Below are positions 18,018-26,505 of a stretch of 47,337 nt of DNA, piece by piece. The stretch comes from Chitinophagales bacterium (GTDB lineage Bacteria > Bacteroidota > Bacteroidia > Chitinophagales > CAIODY01). A program made the translations under genes and the position numbers. The notes beneath the pieces are model-generated. The model did no database searches, was not told the origin of the DNA, and saw nothing but the letters and a program-made list of their open reading frames with translations. The number at the start of each line of letters is the position of its first letter. The stretch's first letter is position 1. The DNA is taken from positions 1-47,337 of the forward strand of contig JAPJNH010000071.1 of assembly GCA_026461075.1 (NCBI GenBank), read 5' to 3'.

Positions 18018-21000
18018 ATGAAAACTGCCTTTTCTTTTGTTCTATTACTCAGCCTAAGTCTACTTTCGTTTTCAAGCCACGCCACACAAAAGACGAAGTC
18101 TGTAAAGGCTAAATCGACAGTGCAAGAGTCGTGGACACACGATGATTTAATGGCTTACCTAAAAGACCATCCAGAGAAAATGGATTTGGAAGCGGTAAGT
18201 ACCATTCGTGCCCAAAATACCCAATTTAGTGAGGCTGATAAAATGCTATTGTATGCGAAGTATTTAATGGGACTACGAGGAGGTGCCTTTTTTCATTATT
18301 ATCATTTCTGGACCTTTTTTCACACGGATATAAGCAAGGCAGGACAGGCCGAACTTGCGGCAGAAATTATTAAAGAAACAGCAAAGAACTTCAATGAACA
18401 TTCACGCGAAATGGAGTACGATTCCTGCAGTTACTTTTTACCCTATCTAATACAAGGCGCGAAGGAATGGTATACCCCAAGCGCTACCCGAAATGCGAAG
18501 ATCGACTCTATCCGCAGTATGCAATTGTGGGGAGTGGTTAAGCTAATGGAACGTAATACCGGATGGCTCTTTGCACACGTAGGCAATTTTTCTTTTTCGA
18601 AAGACTTGATGGCAGAATGCGATAGTTTCAGACAGTTTTCTATCCCTTATACTTATGATCTAAATCCTAAATTAACGCTCCGTCAGAATAAGGCTTGGGG
18701 GGATAAATTTTTATATTCACCAGCAATGGCCACACAGCCACTTGGTGCTGCTTTGAATATCTATCAAATTGTTCTCAACTATTATTCTGCAGATACACTC
18801 TTGCGTGATCGATTGATACTCGCAGATTTAATGCGTCTGCAGTTTGTGAATACTTGTTTCAGCGGACCAAGTGCGAATACCGCCTGGAGAGAAGCTATTC
18901 AACGGCTATTGGTACATAATGGAACGAATCCTTCTTCTACCTTAGTCGCGGCGCAGTTAGCCACGTATTTGTATCGTTTGTCAAAAGAAAATGAATCGCC
19001 GGAACAAGGCTCTGCCGCGAGTTGGTATCGCTTTCAAGCCTATCAAACCGCTAAACAATTTTCAGGTCGCTTCCCTAGCGGACTAGGATCGAAAGCGTGT
19101 CGTATGCTCATGCGTGAAATTGCGCAGAGTGATTTTAGCGCTGAAATGGATGAACAGTGGTATCCTAATAAACCAAGCTTGCTCAAGCTTAAATACAAGA
19201 ACATGCGTCAACTGTATGTCTATGTATTCGACTTAAAAAATTCTAAAGACACCGCTGCCAATCCGGAACCTGGGACGCTGCTGAAGCTGCAACAGTTTCC
19301 GCTCAAAGAATTTGGAGATTATTATCAGCACCGTACACAACTTGCCTTAGAAGGCTTGCCTGCTGGAAGATATTATATTGAATTAGCAGATACTGTATTG
19401 ACCTATGAAAATGCGGCTCGTTTGGCGACCTATATCAATGTCGCACCTGCACGCATTGTTTATTTTGTGGATGCAAAAGGTAAGCAGCAGGCGAGTATCG
19501 TAGATATCAGCAATGGTAAAATCATCCAAAAAAAATTAGACACGTTTTCTGAAGCAGTGAAGTTTCCAATGCTTACTCGTGCGAAGTCTGGCGAAATTTT
19601 AATTGGCGGAAAAAGTGAAATCAAGCAAGCTGCTGCAAACGAATATGAGAATAACTTAAATCATTCTCTCCCGATTCCAAATCTAACGCTTAACAAACCT
19701 GCCTACGCTCCGGGAGATATAGTAGAATGTATCGCTAAGATCAGTACTAGAGATTATGCGCGCTATATTCATCTAGGAGGCTATTATCCCAATTTATTAA
19801 ATGCCGGACAAGCGATTAATGTGCCGGACTTTTTTGAAGGTGAACAGCAAAAGACACGTAAACTTTTTTGGTTCAATGAAGACAATCAATTCGTGTTACG
19901 TTATCGCCTCGATTCCGTACTACGTGACGGAGATTATCTTTTGCAAGTGGGTGACGCCTCTATAAATATTCCGGTGCGTAATCAATTTTCACAAGGTACC
20001 TTCTCCATCAATGGCCCGCTGAAAGCTAGCTTCGGCGAACGCATGCATTTTACTGCACAATGGAAGAACGGAGCGAATGAAAAGTTTTTACCAAATCAAG
20101 TAAATGTTGCTGTGGCAATGTTAGATTATAATTTTGGAAAAGCAGGTATCAGTCGTCACATCGCTAACGCAGTGCTTTCGTTAGATTCTTCTGGTGGCTT
20201 TACCTATGATTTTGTGCCAGTGGCTAATGCAACGACAGATGCTAATCTAGCAACCCATTACCTTGCTCGTTATACGTTTACTTGGAGCTTCATCGACTCT
20301 GCCGGGCAAACGCAAACACAATACAATCGCTACTATGCCTCTTCTCCGGAGCGCTTGTTGCTATCGGAGCTTAGTCCAAAAGTGGAATACAATAGTTTGT
20401 TAGAAAGTTATCCTATTATCAAAGCAATAGATGGAGACGGACTTCTGGCCGCTAAATATCCTTGCACTGCTAGAATTATTCGTCTTCGTCCTCCATTTCT
20501 CTCTCCGGTACAAAGTGATTTTATGCCCGATTATTTCGCTTTGCCAGTAGATACTTTCCGCTCGAAGTTCCCTTATTTTGCTTATGCAGGAGAATCTAAT
20601 TTGGAGAATTTAACGACGCGCGATACTGTTTTAACTATCAAAGCAGCCACTACCGACGCTTTATCCAATAATCTTTTTGCTAAGTTGCAGAATGGAGCCT
20701 ATGAATTGCAAATTCAGTCGGATGACGATCGTCTGAAAAGTACCATAGCGAAACATCGATTCCGCTATATCAATCCATCGGATGAAAAAACGGAGTGTCC
20801 TGAATGGCTTTCAATTAGCTATTATAAGGACGGTCCTTATTATCATTGCGCACAGAAAGGTCAAACGATTCAATGTTATTTCTATTCCGATAATGGAATC
20901 ATTGCGCATTCAGTTGTAAAGTCAACTGGTAAATGGAAAAAGTTGAAATTCCCTGCAGGAACACGTTATGTCCTAATGGAAACTTATTTGGACGGCAAGC

Positions 21001-21047
21001 ATATTGTCCGCTCTTGGGCATATCCTGAGATTGCTGAATTGTTGTAG
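18018..21047 (+). CDS. Large secreted protein with macroglobulin-like (MG) domains
   Basis: A 1009-residue exported protein. The signal peptide MKTAFSFVLLLSLSLLSFSS probably ends at HATQ. A helical N-terminal third of unclear family is followed by beta-rich parts resembling MG1/MG2 domains of bacterial alpha-2-macroglobulins. The strongest cue is LNKPAYAPGDIVECIAKI near residue 560. The thioester motif CxEQ and the C-terminal thioester/complement domains are absent, so it is not a full alpha-2-macroglobulin protease trap. No T9SS tail is visible. The start at 18018 is chosen over 17982 because it begins a clean signal peptide. ACMSD follows after 27 nt. The function is unknown. Confidence 0.75.
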   Translation: MKTAFSFVLLLSLSLLSFSSHATQKTKSVKAKSTVQESWTHDDLMAYLKDHPEKMDLEAVSTIRAQNTQFSEADKMLLYAKYLMGLRGGAFFHYYHFWTFFHTDISKAGQAELAAEIIKETAKNFNEHSREMEYDSCSYFLPYLIQGAKEWYTPSATRNAKIDSIRSMQLWGVVKLMERNTGWLFAHVGNFSFSKDLMAECDSFRQFSIPYTYDLNPKLTLRQNKAWGDKFLYSPAMATQPLGAALNIYQIVLNYYSADTLLRDRLILADLMRLQFVNTCFSGPSANTAWREAIQRLLVHNGTNPSSTLVAAQLATYLYRLSKENESPEQGSAASWYRFQAYQTAKQFSGRFPSGLGSKACRMLMREIAQSDFSAEMDEQWYPNKPSLLKLKYKNMRQLYVYVFDLKNSKDTAANPEPGTLLKLQQFPLKEFGDYYQHRTQLALEGLPAGRYYIELADTVLTYENAARLATYINVAPARIVYFVDAKGKQQASIVDISNGKIIQKKLDTFSEAVKFPMLTRAKSGEILIGGKSEIKQAAANEYENNLNHSLPIPNLTLNKPAYAPGDIVECIAKISTRDYARYIHLGGYYPNLLNAGQAINVPDFFEGEQQKTRKLFWFNEDNQFVLRYRLDSVLRDGDYLLQVGDASINIPVRNQFSQGTFSINGPLKASFGERMHFTAQWKNGANEKFLPNQVNVAVAMLDYNFGKAGISRHIANAVLSLDSSGGFTYDFVPVANATTDANLATHYLARYTFTWSFIDSAGQTQTQYNRYYASSPERLLLSELSPKVEYNSLLESYPIIKAIDGDGLLAAKYPCTARIIRLRPPFLSPVQSDFMPDYFALPVDTFRSKFPYFAYAGESNLENLTTRDTVLTIKAATTDALSNNLFAKLQNGAYELQIQSDDDRLKSTIAKHRFRYINPSDEKTECPEWLSISYYKDGPYYHCAQKGQTIQCYFYSDNGIIAHSVVKSTGKWKKLKFPAGTRYVLMETYLDGKHIVRSWAYPEIAELL

Positions 21048-21050
21048 TCC

Positions 21051-21069
21051 ATCTTTAATTATTAATTTT
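21051..21069 (+). repeat. AT-rich intergenic repeat, copy 2
   Basis: ATCTTTAATTATTAATTTT, a member of the AATCTTTAATTnTTAATT family, fills the short gap between the macroglobulin-like gene and the ACMSD gene. Confidence 0.5.
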
Positions 21070-21074
21070 ACACC

Positions 21075-22073
21075 ATGAAAATCGATATTCATACACATAT
21101 AATGCCTCGTCACTTGCCGAACTGGACACAGAAGTTTGGGTATGGCGATTTCATTCATCTAGAAGATCATCCGTCGAATTGTAACTGTGCTCGCATGATG
21201 AAAGGCGACCAATTCTTTCGGGATATTGAATCGAATTGTTGGGATGCAGAAGTGCGTATGAAAGACTGTTCTGTGCATGGCGTAACACAACAAGTATTAA
21301 GTACGATTCCTGTTTTATTCAACTATTGGGCAAAGACCGAACATGCTTATGATACGTCTCGTTTTTATAACGACCATATAGCAGAAGTCTGTAGTCGCCA
21401 TTCAGAAAGCTTTTTCGGATTGGGCACTGTGCCGATGCAAGATCCTCAATTAGCCATTCAAGAAATGGAACGTTGTGTGAAAGTCTTAGGCTTGAAAGGG
21501 ATAGAGATTGGAACGAATATCAATCAAGAGAATTTAGGGGATCCGAAATATTTTGAATTTTTCAAAGCTGCAGAAGCTTTAGGCGCCGCAATTTTTGTGC
21601 ATCCATGGGAAATGATGGGGGAGGATAAGTATAAGAAATATTGGTTGCCTTGGCTAGTGGGAATGCCCGCTGAAAGTTCTCGCGCGATCTGTAGCTTGAT
21701 CTTCAGTGGTACCTTAGAAAAGCTTCCTAACTTGCGTATTGCCTTTGCTCACGGAGGCGGATCTTTTCCTTTTACCCTTGGTCGAATCGAACATGGCTTT
21801 GATTGTCGCCCTGATTTGGTGGCGGTAGACAATCCGATTTCTCCGAGAAAGTATTTAGATCGAATTTATGTAGATGCTTTGACCCATGACGGTCCGACAC
21901 TCGATTTTATCGTCAATTTATTTGGGGAGAATAATATTTGCATGGGAACGGATTATCCATTTCCTTTAGGGGAAGATATTCCTGGAGCATTGATAGAAAG
22001 TCGTGCCTACGAACAACAAGTGAAAGATAAATTATTGTACAAAAATGCCCTTCGTTGGTTGGGCGTTGAATAA
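21075..22073 (+). CDS. 2-amino-3-carboxymuconate-6-semialdehyde decarboxylase (ACMSD)
   Basis: A zinc amidohydrolase-fold decarboxylase that converts ACMS to 2-aminomuconate semialdehyde, steering tryptophan-derived kynurenine carbon away from quinolinate and towards 2-oxoadipate. The 332-residue protein aligns by eye along its whole length with animal ACMSD. Zinc ligands are His6 and His8 (in DIHTHI), His176 (in FVHPWE) and Asp293 (in GTDYPFPLGE). Also kept are the FAHGGGSFPFTLGR segment and the Arg in FFRDIESNCWD, which binds substrate in characterised enzymes. Other kynurenine genes are not adjacent, but gcdH in this window acts further down the route. Confidence 0.95.
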   Translation: MKIDIHTHIMPRHLPNWTQKFGYGDFIHLEDHPSNCNCARMMKGDQFFRDIESNCWDAEVRMKDCSVHGVTQQVLSTIPVLFNYWAKTEHAYDTSRFYNDHIAEVCSRHSESFFGLGTVPMQDPQLAIQEMERCVKVLGLKGIEIGTNINQENLGDPKYFEFFKAAEALGAAIFVHPWEMMGEDKYKKYWLPWLVGMPAESSRAICSLIFSGTLEKLPNLRIAFAHGGGSFPFTLGRIEHGFDCRPDLVAVDNPISPRKYLDRIYVDALTHDGPTLDFIVNLFGENNICMGTDYPFPLGEDIPGALIESRAYEQQVKDKLLYKNALRWLGVE

Positions 22074-22083
22074 ATGGAAGAAT

Positions 22084-22485
22084 ATGCGTTTAGCTGATTT
22101 GATTAAGCCGATGGAAGGCGTAAAAGTGGCAGTGGTACATGAAGTATATGAAGAGGTGCCAGGATGGTTTATGTATATCATTAACGAGAAAGAAGTCGCA
22201 ATTACTGGGATTCTTATTCAATCCTATGGAAAAGGGGAAGCGGATGCTTGGCCTGTGAAGACCTCTACGCTCCGTCACCGGATGGATCGCTTAGAGGCCC
22301 GTTCTTTCAAACGTATCGAGATGATTATTGAAGAAGTGTTCTTTTTGGAAAATACCTATTGGGTAAGCTTCTATGAAGGGGAACAGATATATGATAAACA
22401 ATTTGTATTTCCGCCAGATAGCATCAGTTTGAAGAATTGTATCGATATTCCTTTAGTGGAGCTTCCTGGGGTTTTGGCAATTTAA
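22084..22485 (+). CDS. Small conserved protein of unknown function
   Basis: A 133-residue soluble protein, with no signal peptide, membrane helix or known motif that I recognise. It is rich in beta-type hydrophobic/charged alternation (VKVAVVHEVYEEVPGWFMYIIN; FKRIEMIIEEVFFLENTYWVSFY). The start MRLADLIKPMEG is chosen because upstream in-frame codons lie inside ACMSD. It begins 10 nt after ACMSD, so it is probably co-transcribed and perhaps functionally linked. Its stop overlaps the plsC-type stop by 4 bases. The codon use and fold-like pattern suggest a real gene, not a shadow. Confidence 0.75.
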   Translation: MRLADLIKPMEGVKVAVVHEVYEEVPGWFMYIINEKEVAITGILIQSYGKGEADAWPVKTSTLRHRMDRLEARSFKRIEMIIEEVFFLENTYWVSFYEGEQIYDKQFVFPPDSISLKNCIDIPLVELPGVLAI

Positions 22486-23228
22486 TCCACTTGCATTTCT
22501 TTTGGAAATGCTTCTTGTAAATCTGTTTGCATTAATTGATACACCTTGTCTGAAAGACTTCTATAGTCTTCCATTTTCATTCCTTTTGTTTCAATCGGCG
22601 TGTGAATCTTTACTCTGCTGATATGCGGCCCCTTGGCAACGCCGTTGCTAGGCATAATGCGCCAGTTGTCGTACATCGTAAGCACTAATATCGGAACTTG
22701 ATGTTGTATCGCAAGGCGGAAGGCACCACTTTTGAAATTGCGAAGATTAGGTGGATTTTTTGAAGTGCCTCCTTCTGGAGAAATAGCAATAGAGTAGCCC
22801 TTGTCAAGGGCTTCATCTGCTCTGCCAAACGCTTTCTTCGCATCTTGCGCATCATCACGTTGTACCGAGAAATCAATGGTACGGAAGAATTTTCCAAACA
22901 ATGGAATTTTTGCTAATTCAGCCTTCGCCATAAATCGCACGAGCATCGGCTCTAAAACAGCAAAAGCCAAGACGATATCAAGGTGGGATGTATGATTAAA
23001 TACAACGACGTAGTTTCTCTTCTTGTCAATATTTTCTCCCCATTCTGCTTTATAGAAGTAACCCGCAAAGAACATGGATATTTTAGCCCACCAAACGCGT
23101 AAAAATTGAACGATAGGATAAGTCGCCTCCCAAGTACAGAATAAATAAATCGGTGGCATAAACACAAAAAATAGCAAAGCCATTATTGTGTAGAAATAGT
23201 AGATATATAGTCGAGCGAGTAGTTTCAT
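22482..23228 (-). CDS. plsC: 1-acyl-sn-glycerol-3-phosphate acyltransferase (PlsC family)
   Basis: A membrane acyltransferase that makes phosphatidic acid from lysophosphatidic acid. The 248 residues start with two hydrophobic stretches (about residues 5-45). The catalytic motif is NHTSHLD (HxxxxD), and the substrate motif is ISPEGGTSKN in place of the usual FPEGTR. PlsC-like family members also include lyso-ornithine lipid acyltransferases, so the exact acceptor is not certain. The start MKLLARLYIYY is chosen over an upstream ATG lying in the promoter region. A TAATTTCG sequence upstream could be its -7 box. Confidence 0.85.
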   Translation of the reverse strand: MKLLARLYIYYFYTIMALLFFVFMPPIYLFCTWEATYPIVQFLRVWWAKISMFFAGYFYKAEWGENIDKKRNYVVVFNHTSHLDIVLAFAVLEPMLVRFMAKAELAKIPLFGKFFRTIDFSVQRDDAQDAKKAFGRADEALDKGYSIAISPEGGTSKNPPNLRNFKSGAFRLAIQHQVPILVLTMYDNWRIMPSNGVAKGPHISRVKIHTPIETKGMKMEDYRSLSDKVYQLMQTDLQEAFPKEMQVD

Positions 23229-23311
23229 TGAATTGCCCACGAAATTAAACAATCCACCGAACTTTAGTATCAGTTCACAATTCAGAAAGGAAAAGAAAAG
23301 GCATTTTGCTG

Positions 23312-23319
23312 TATCTTCG
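23312..23319 (+). promoter_or_regulatory. tdh promoter, -7 box TATCTTCG
   Basis: Seven of eight matches to TAnnTTTG, 23 nt before the ATG at 23343 and preceded by TTTTGCTG. Confidence 0.35.
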
Positions 23320-23342
23320 TTATAATAAAATTATTACCACCT

Positions 23343-24299
23343 ATGCAACGCGAGACGATTTTAATACTAGGTGCCGGCGGGCAGATTGGAACAGAATTGA
23401 CCATGGAATTGAGAAAAGCTCATGGAGGCGCGAATGTGGTTGCCTCAGATATCCGCGCTGCAGCACCGATAGTAATGGAATCGGGTCCTTTTGAAACGAT
23501 TGATGTCAGCGATCCAAAGCGTATTGCAGAAGTGATGGATCAATATAAAGTAACGCAAGTTTATCACCTAGTAGCTTTGTTGTCTGCCACTTCGGAAAGA
23601 ATTGGTGTGCCAGCCTGGCATTTGAATATGAACTCACTGTTTGAAGTGATGGAATTATGTGTGAGCCGTGGGGTAAAAAAATTGTTTTGGCCAAGTAGTA
23701 TTGCTGTTTTCGGACCAACGACTCCGAAAGCAAATGTGCCTCAACAAACAGTAATTGAGCCGACTACCATTTATGGTATGAGCAAATATGCAGGTGAATT
23801 ATGGTGTGATTATTTCTTCAAAAAGAAAGGCTTGGACGTGCGCAGTATTCGTTATCCAGGTTTGATTGGTTATAAGTCGGCGCCAGGTGGAGGAACAACG
23901 GACTATGCGGTAGAAATTTTCTATGCGGCCAAACAGACTAAACAATACACTTGCTTCTTGAATGCAGAATCGCGTTTGCCGATGATGTATATGGCAGATG
24001 CTATCCGTGCAACCTTGCAATTAATGGATGCTCCGGCAGATAAGTTGAGTATCCGTCATTCTTACAATATCACAGGTATTGACTTTACACCTGCTGAATT
24101 AGCTATCGCTATTCAACAAGAGATTCCTGATTTCACCATCGATTATAAGCCTGATTTCCGTCAAGCAATCGCTGATTCATGGCCAGGAAGTATCGATGGC
24201 TCATGGGCTAAAAATGATTGGGGTTGGGTACCACAATACGATTTGCAAGGTATGGTGAAGGATATGTTGTTGAATATCCAAGTGCCAGCAAGCGTTTAA
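23343..24299 (+). CDS. L-threonine 3-dehydrogenase (epimerase/SDR type)
   Basis: An NAD-dependent extended short-chain dehydrogenase that oxidises threonine to 2-amino-3-oxobutyrate. The 318-residue protein has the nucleotide loop GAGGQIG at the N-terminus, the Ser in WPSSIAVFGP, and the catalytic pair YGMSK (Tyr144, Lys148). The segment RYPGLIGYKSAPGGGTTDYAV is typical of the SDR-type threonine dehydrogenases, not of sugar epimerases. 2-Amino-3-ketobutyrate CoA ligase, the usual partner, is not adjacent. It is divergent from plsC and ends 7 nt before a convergent TPR gene. Confidence 0.92.
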   Translation: MQRETILILGAGGQIGTELTMELRKAHGGANVVASDIRAAAPIVMESGPFETIDVSDPKRIAEVMDQYKVTQVYHLVALLSATSERIGVPAWHLNMNSLFEVMELCVSRGVKKLFWPSSIAVFGPTTPKANVPQQTVIEPTTIYGMSKYAGELWCDYFFKKKGLDVRSIRYPGLIGYKSAPGGGTTDYAVEIFYAAKQTKQYTCFLNAESRLPMMYMADAIRATLQLMDAPADKLSIRHSYNITGIDFTPAELAIAIQQEIPDFTIDYKPDFRQAIADSWPGSIDGSWAKNDWGWVPQYDLQGMVKDMLLNIQVPASV

Positions 24300-24306
24300 G
24301 ATTTTA

Positions 24307-25059
24307 TTACGACCACTTAGCGATCATACGTTTCGCATCCGCTTGGATGCCTGCGTCGTCTTGCGTGATTTGCTTCATGCTAAGAATCTGTTTCATAACA
24401 GCGATCGCTTCTTTCTCTTGATCGTTTGCTTCTAAGGCAATCGCATAATCGTAACGATAAATCATCATTGCCGGATTCAATGCAATGCTCTTCTTGAAGG
24501 CATTCAAGCTTGTTTTCATGTCGCCTGTCGGTAAGCCTCCGAATAAATAATCAACGGCTGCCTTTTCTACGAAACTAAGTTCACATACTTCATAATTCCA
24601 TTTTCCTAAAGCGTGCCAAGCGCCTGCATGATTTGGGTTGAGCTTCAAAGCTTTTTGAATCACTTCGTAAATCTGACGACTCATTTTCACCTTCTCGCTA
24701 GATGAAGCCACTAAGGCCATACGACCTAAAGCAACGGAATACACATATTGCGCCTCTGCACTATTTGGAGCCAACTTTACAGCTTGCTCTGCATAATATT
24801 TGGAGGTGATGAATTTTTTATCACGTGCTTTCGTATCTTTTTGGCGATTGCCTTCTCGCGCTGCATAATAGGCAAGGTCGCATAACACATCTACATTTTT
24901 AGGTTCTTTTGCTGCGGCATCCAACAATAAAGGATAGGCTTGCGTTTCCTTCATCTGTGCGATTAAATCAAGTGCTTGTTTGTAAACGCCACTAGGCGCT
25001 TGAACAAAACTAAGTGAAAGTGCAGCTATCAATAAAACAGGTAAAAGTAGTTTTTTCAT
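24307..25059 (-). CDS. Exported TPR protein
   Basis: A 250-residue protein with a signal peptide (MKKLLLPVLLIAALSLSF, then VQA) and TPR-like helices (ALDLIAQMKETQAYPLLLDAAAK; YYAEQAVKLAPNSAEAQYVYSVALGRMALV; AWHALGKWNYEV; FKKSIALNPAMMIYRYDYAIALEANDQEKEAIAVMKQIL). Probably periplasmic. The pattern resembles eukaryotic regulator-of-microtubule-dynamics (RMD)-like TPR proteins also found in this phylum, but no function can be assigned. A perfect -7 box TAAATTTG lies 17 nt before its start. Confidence 0.8.
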   Translation of the reverse strand: MKKLLLPVLLIAALSLSFVQAPSGVYKQALDLIAQMKETQAYPLLLDAAAKEPKNVDVLCDLAYYAAREGNRQKDTKARDKKFITSKYYAEQAVKLAPNSAEAQYVYSVALGRMALVASSSEKVKMSRQIYEVIQKALKLNPNHAGAWHALGKWNYEVCELSFVEKAAVDYLFGGLPTGDMKTSLNAFKKSIALNPAMMIYRYDYAIALEANDQEKEAIAVMKQILSMKQITQDDAGIQADAKRMIAKWS

Positions 25060-25076
25060 AGGTAGAGGTTTGTTTC

Positions 25077-25084
25077 CAAATTTA
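25077..25084 (-). promoter_or_regulatory. TPR-gene promoter, -7 box TAAATTTG
   Basis: A perfect TAnnTTTG match on the minus strand, 17 nt before the ATG at 25059. Confidence 0.5.
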
Positions 25085-25131
25085 ATCCTTAAAATGATAA
25101 TTAGGACGATTTATACCTAATAATTTTATTG

Positions 25132-25138
25132 TATTTTG
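25132..25138 (+). promoter_or_regulatory. GNAT-gene promoter, -7-like TATTTTG
   Basis: A near match to TAnnTTTG (one spacer base short), 5 nt before the ATG at 25144, with TTTAT about 18 nt upstream. The upstream TTG codon at 25129 would precede transcription and is not used as the start. Confidence 0.3.
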
Positions 25139-25143
25139 GAGCA

Positions 25144-25608
25144 ATGAAAGGACTGAATATACGCAAAGCGCAAATTGCCGATGCTAGGCTGCTAGCGAAG
25201 TTTAATATCGCCAATGCGTTGGAGTCGGAGACTTTAACACTCGATGTAATTAGGGCGGAAGAAGGCGTGATGGCGGTGCTTTTGGATACTAACAAAGGTG
25301 TTTATTATGTCGCCGAAAGTGAGGGTGAATTAGTAGGAGCCTTGATGATTACCCAAGAATGGAGCGATTGGCGCGCCTGTTGGAAATGGTGGTTGCAAAG
25401 TGTGTATGTATTGCCTGAATTTCGCGGACAAGGGGTGTTTGACGCCTTGTTGTTGGAAGTAGAAACAGATGCACAGCAGGCGGGAGTATTACAACTCGCG
25501 TTATATATGGATCAGCAAAATAAACGCGCAGAAAAAGCCTATATCAAAAACGCTTTTGTTTCCTCGCATTATCTGATGCTAGAAAAAGAACTTTTTATTA
25601 AGAAATAA
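25144..25608 (+). CDS. GNAT family N-acetyltransferase
   Basis: A 154-residue acetyltransferase using acetyl-CoA. The GNAT core is visible: beta strands with VYYVAESEGELVGALMIT, the strand WWLQSVYVLPEFRGQGVFDALL carrying the pyrophosphate-binding R-G-Q-G-V loop, and the C-terminal LYMDQQNKRAEKAYIKNAF helix (N-x-R-A-x-x-x-Y). The acceptor, small molecule or protein, is unknown. It is 54 nt upstream of tatC, so possibly on the same transcript. Confidence 0.9.
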   Translation: MKGLNIRKAQIADARLLAKFNIANALESETLTLDVIRAEEGVMAVLLDTNKGVYYVAESEGELVGALMITQEWSDWRACWKWWLQSVYVLPEFRGQGVFDALLLEVETDAQQAGVLQLALYMDQQNKRAEKAYIKNAFVSSHYLMLEKELFIKK

Positions 25609-25662
25609 TTCCTTTGGAATCTTTCGTTATTCGGCAACTTATGAGAAATTTGCAGTCCAATT

Positions 25663-26505
25663 ATGTCGTTATTTAGAAACAAAAATGGAAATGGGGGAGA
25701 AATGACCTTCTTCGAGCATATCGATGCTTTGAGAGGACACTTGTTTCGTAGCGCCATTGCCGTTTTTTCTATTGGTGTTCTAGTATTCATCAATAAATCC
25801 TTCATCTTCGATACGGTATTATTCGGACCTAAACAGCCGGATTTCATCACCTATCGCTGGATGAATCAGTTAGCGACAAAACTGGATATGCCATCTCTGC
25901 GCGTGGTACCACCTAATTTCAAGGTGATGAGTCAAACCTTGGCAGGGCAGTTCATGGCGCATATTCAAATTTCCCTAACGCTCGGCTTAGTGTTGGCGAT
26001 TCCCTATGTCTTCTGGGAGTTTTGGCGTTTTCTAACCCCAGGTTTATATCAAAACGAACGCAAAGCGGCTAAAGGAATAGTGTTCTATGCCACTTCTTTG
26101 TTTTTGATTGGCGCTGCTTTCGGTTATTATTTGCTCACTCCTTTCTCTATCGCCTTTTTGGCCGACTATCATGTTAGTAATGATGTAATTGTCATGCCTA
26201 CCTTGGATGAGTATATCGACTTCGTGACGAGCATGGTATTGGTAACAGGTCTTGCTTTTGAATTGCCGATTGTCATGTATTTCTTAGGAAAAATTGGCTT
26301 AATCAGCGGCGCATTCTTAAAGCAGTATCGTCGTTTTGCGACCGTTATTGTGCTTTTTCTATCAGCTATCATCACGCCTTCGGTAGATATGTTCACACAA
26401 TTCTTAGTGGCCGTGCCTTTATATGCTTTGTACGAGTTGAGTATCTTCGTTGTGCTGCGTAACGAAAAGCAAGAAGCTACTAAAGAACAAAACGAAGATT
26501 GGTAA
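25663..26505 (+). CDS. tatC: Sec-independent protein translocase TatC
   Basis: The polytopic inner-membrane receptor of the Tat pathway, which binds twin-arginine signal peptides and exports folded proteins. The 280 residues hold six predicted membrane helices. Family motifs are FFEHIDALRGHL at the cytoplasmic N-terminus (usual HLxELRxRL), the WRFLTPGLYQNER loop, and FELPIVMYFLGK. The periplasmic loop after helix 1 is longer than in E. coli. tatA is not adjacent. Its stop codon shares a base with the aroQ start (TAATG). Confidence 0.95.
   Translation: MSLFRNKNGNGGEMTFFEHIDALRGHLFRSAIAVFSIGVLVFINKSFIFDTVLFGPKQPDFITYRWMNQLATKLDMPSLRVVPPNFKVMSQTLAGQFMAHIQISLTLGLVLAIPYVFWEFWRFLTPGLYQNERKAAKGIVFYATSLFLIGAAFGYYLLTPFSIAFLADYHVSNDVIVMPTLDEYIDFVTSMVLVTGLAFELPIVMYFLGKIGLISGAFLKQYRRFATVIVLFLSAIITPSVDMFTQFLVAVPLYALYELSIFVVLRNEKQEATKEQNEDW

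Noticed and set aside
24307-25059. Assignment of the exported TPR protein to a defined pathway
   Set aside because: Only generic TPR helices and a signal peptide are visible.
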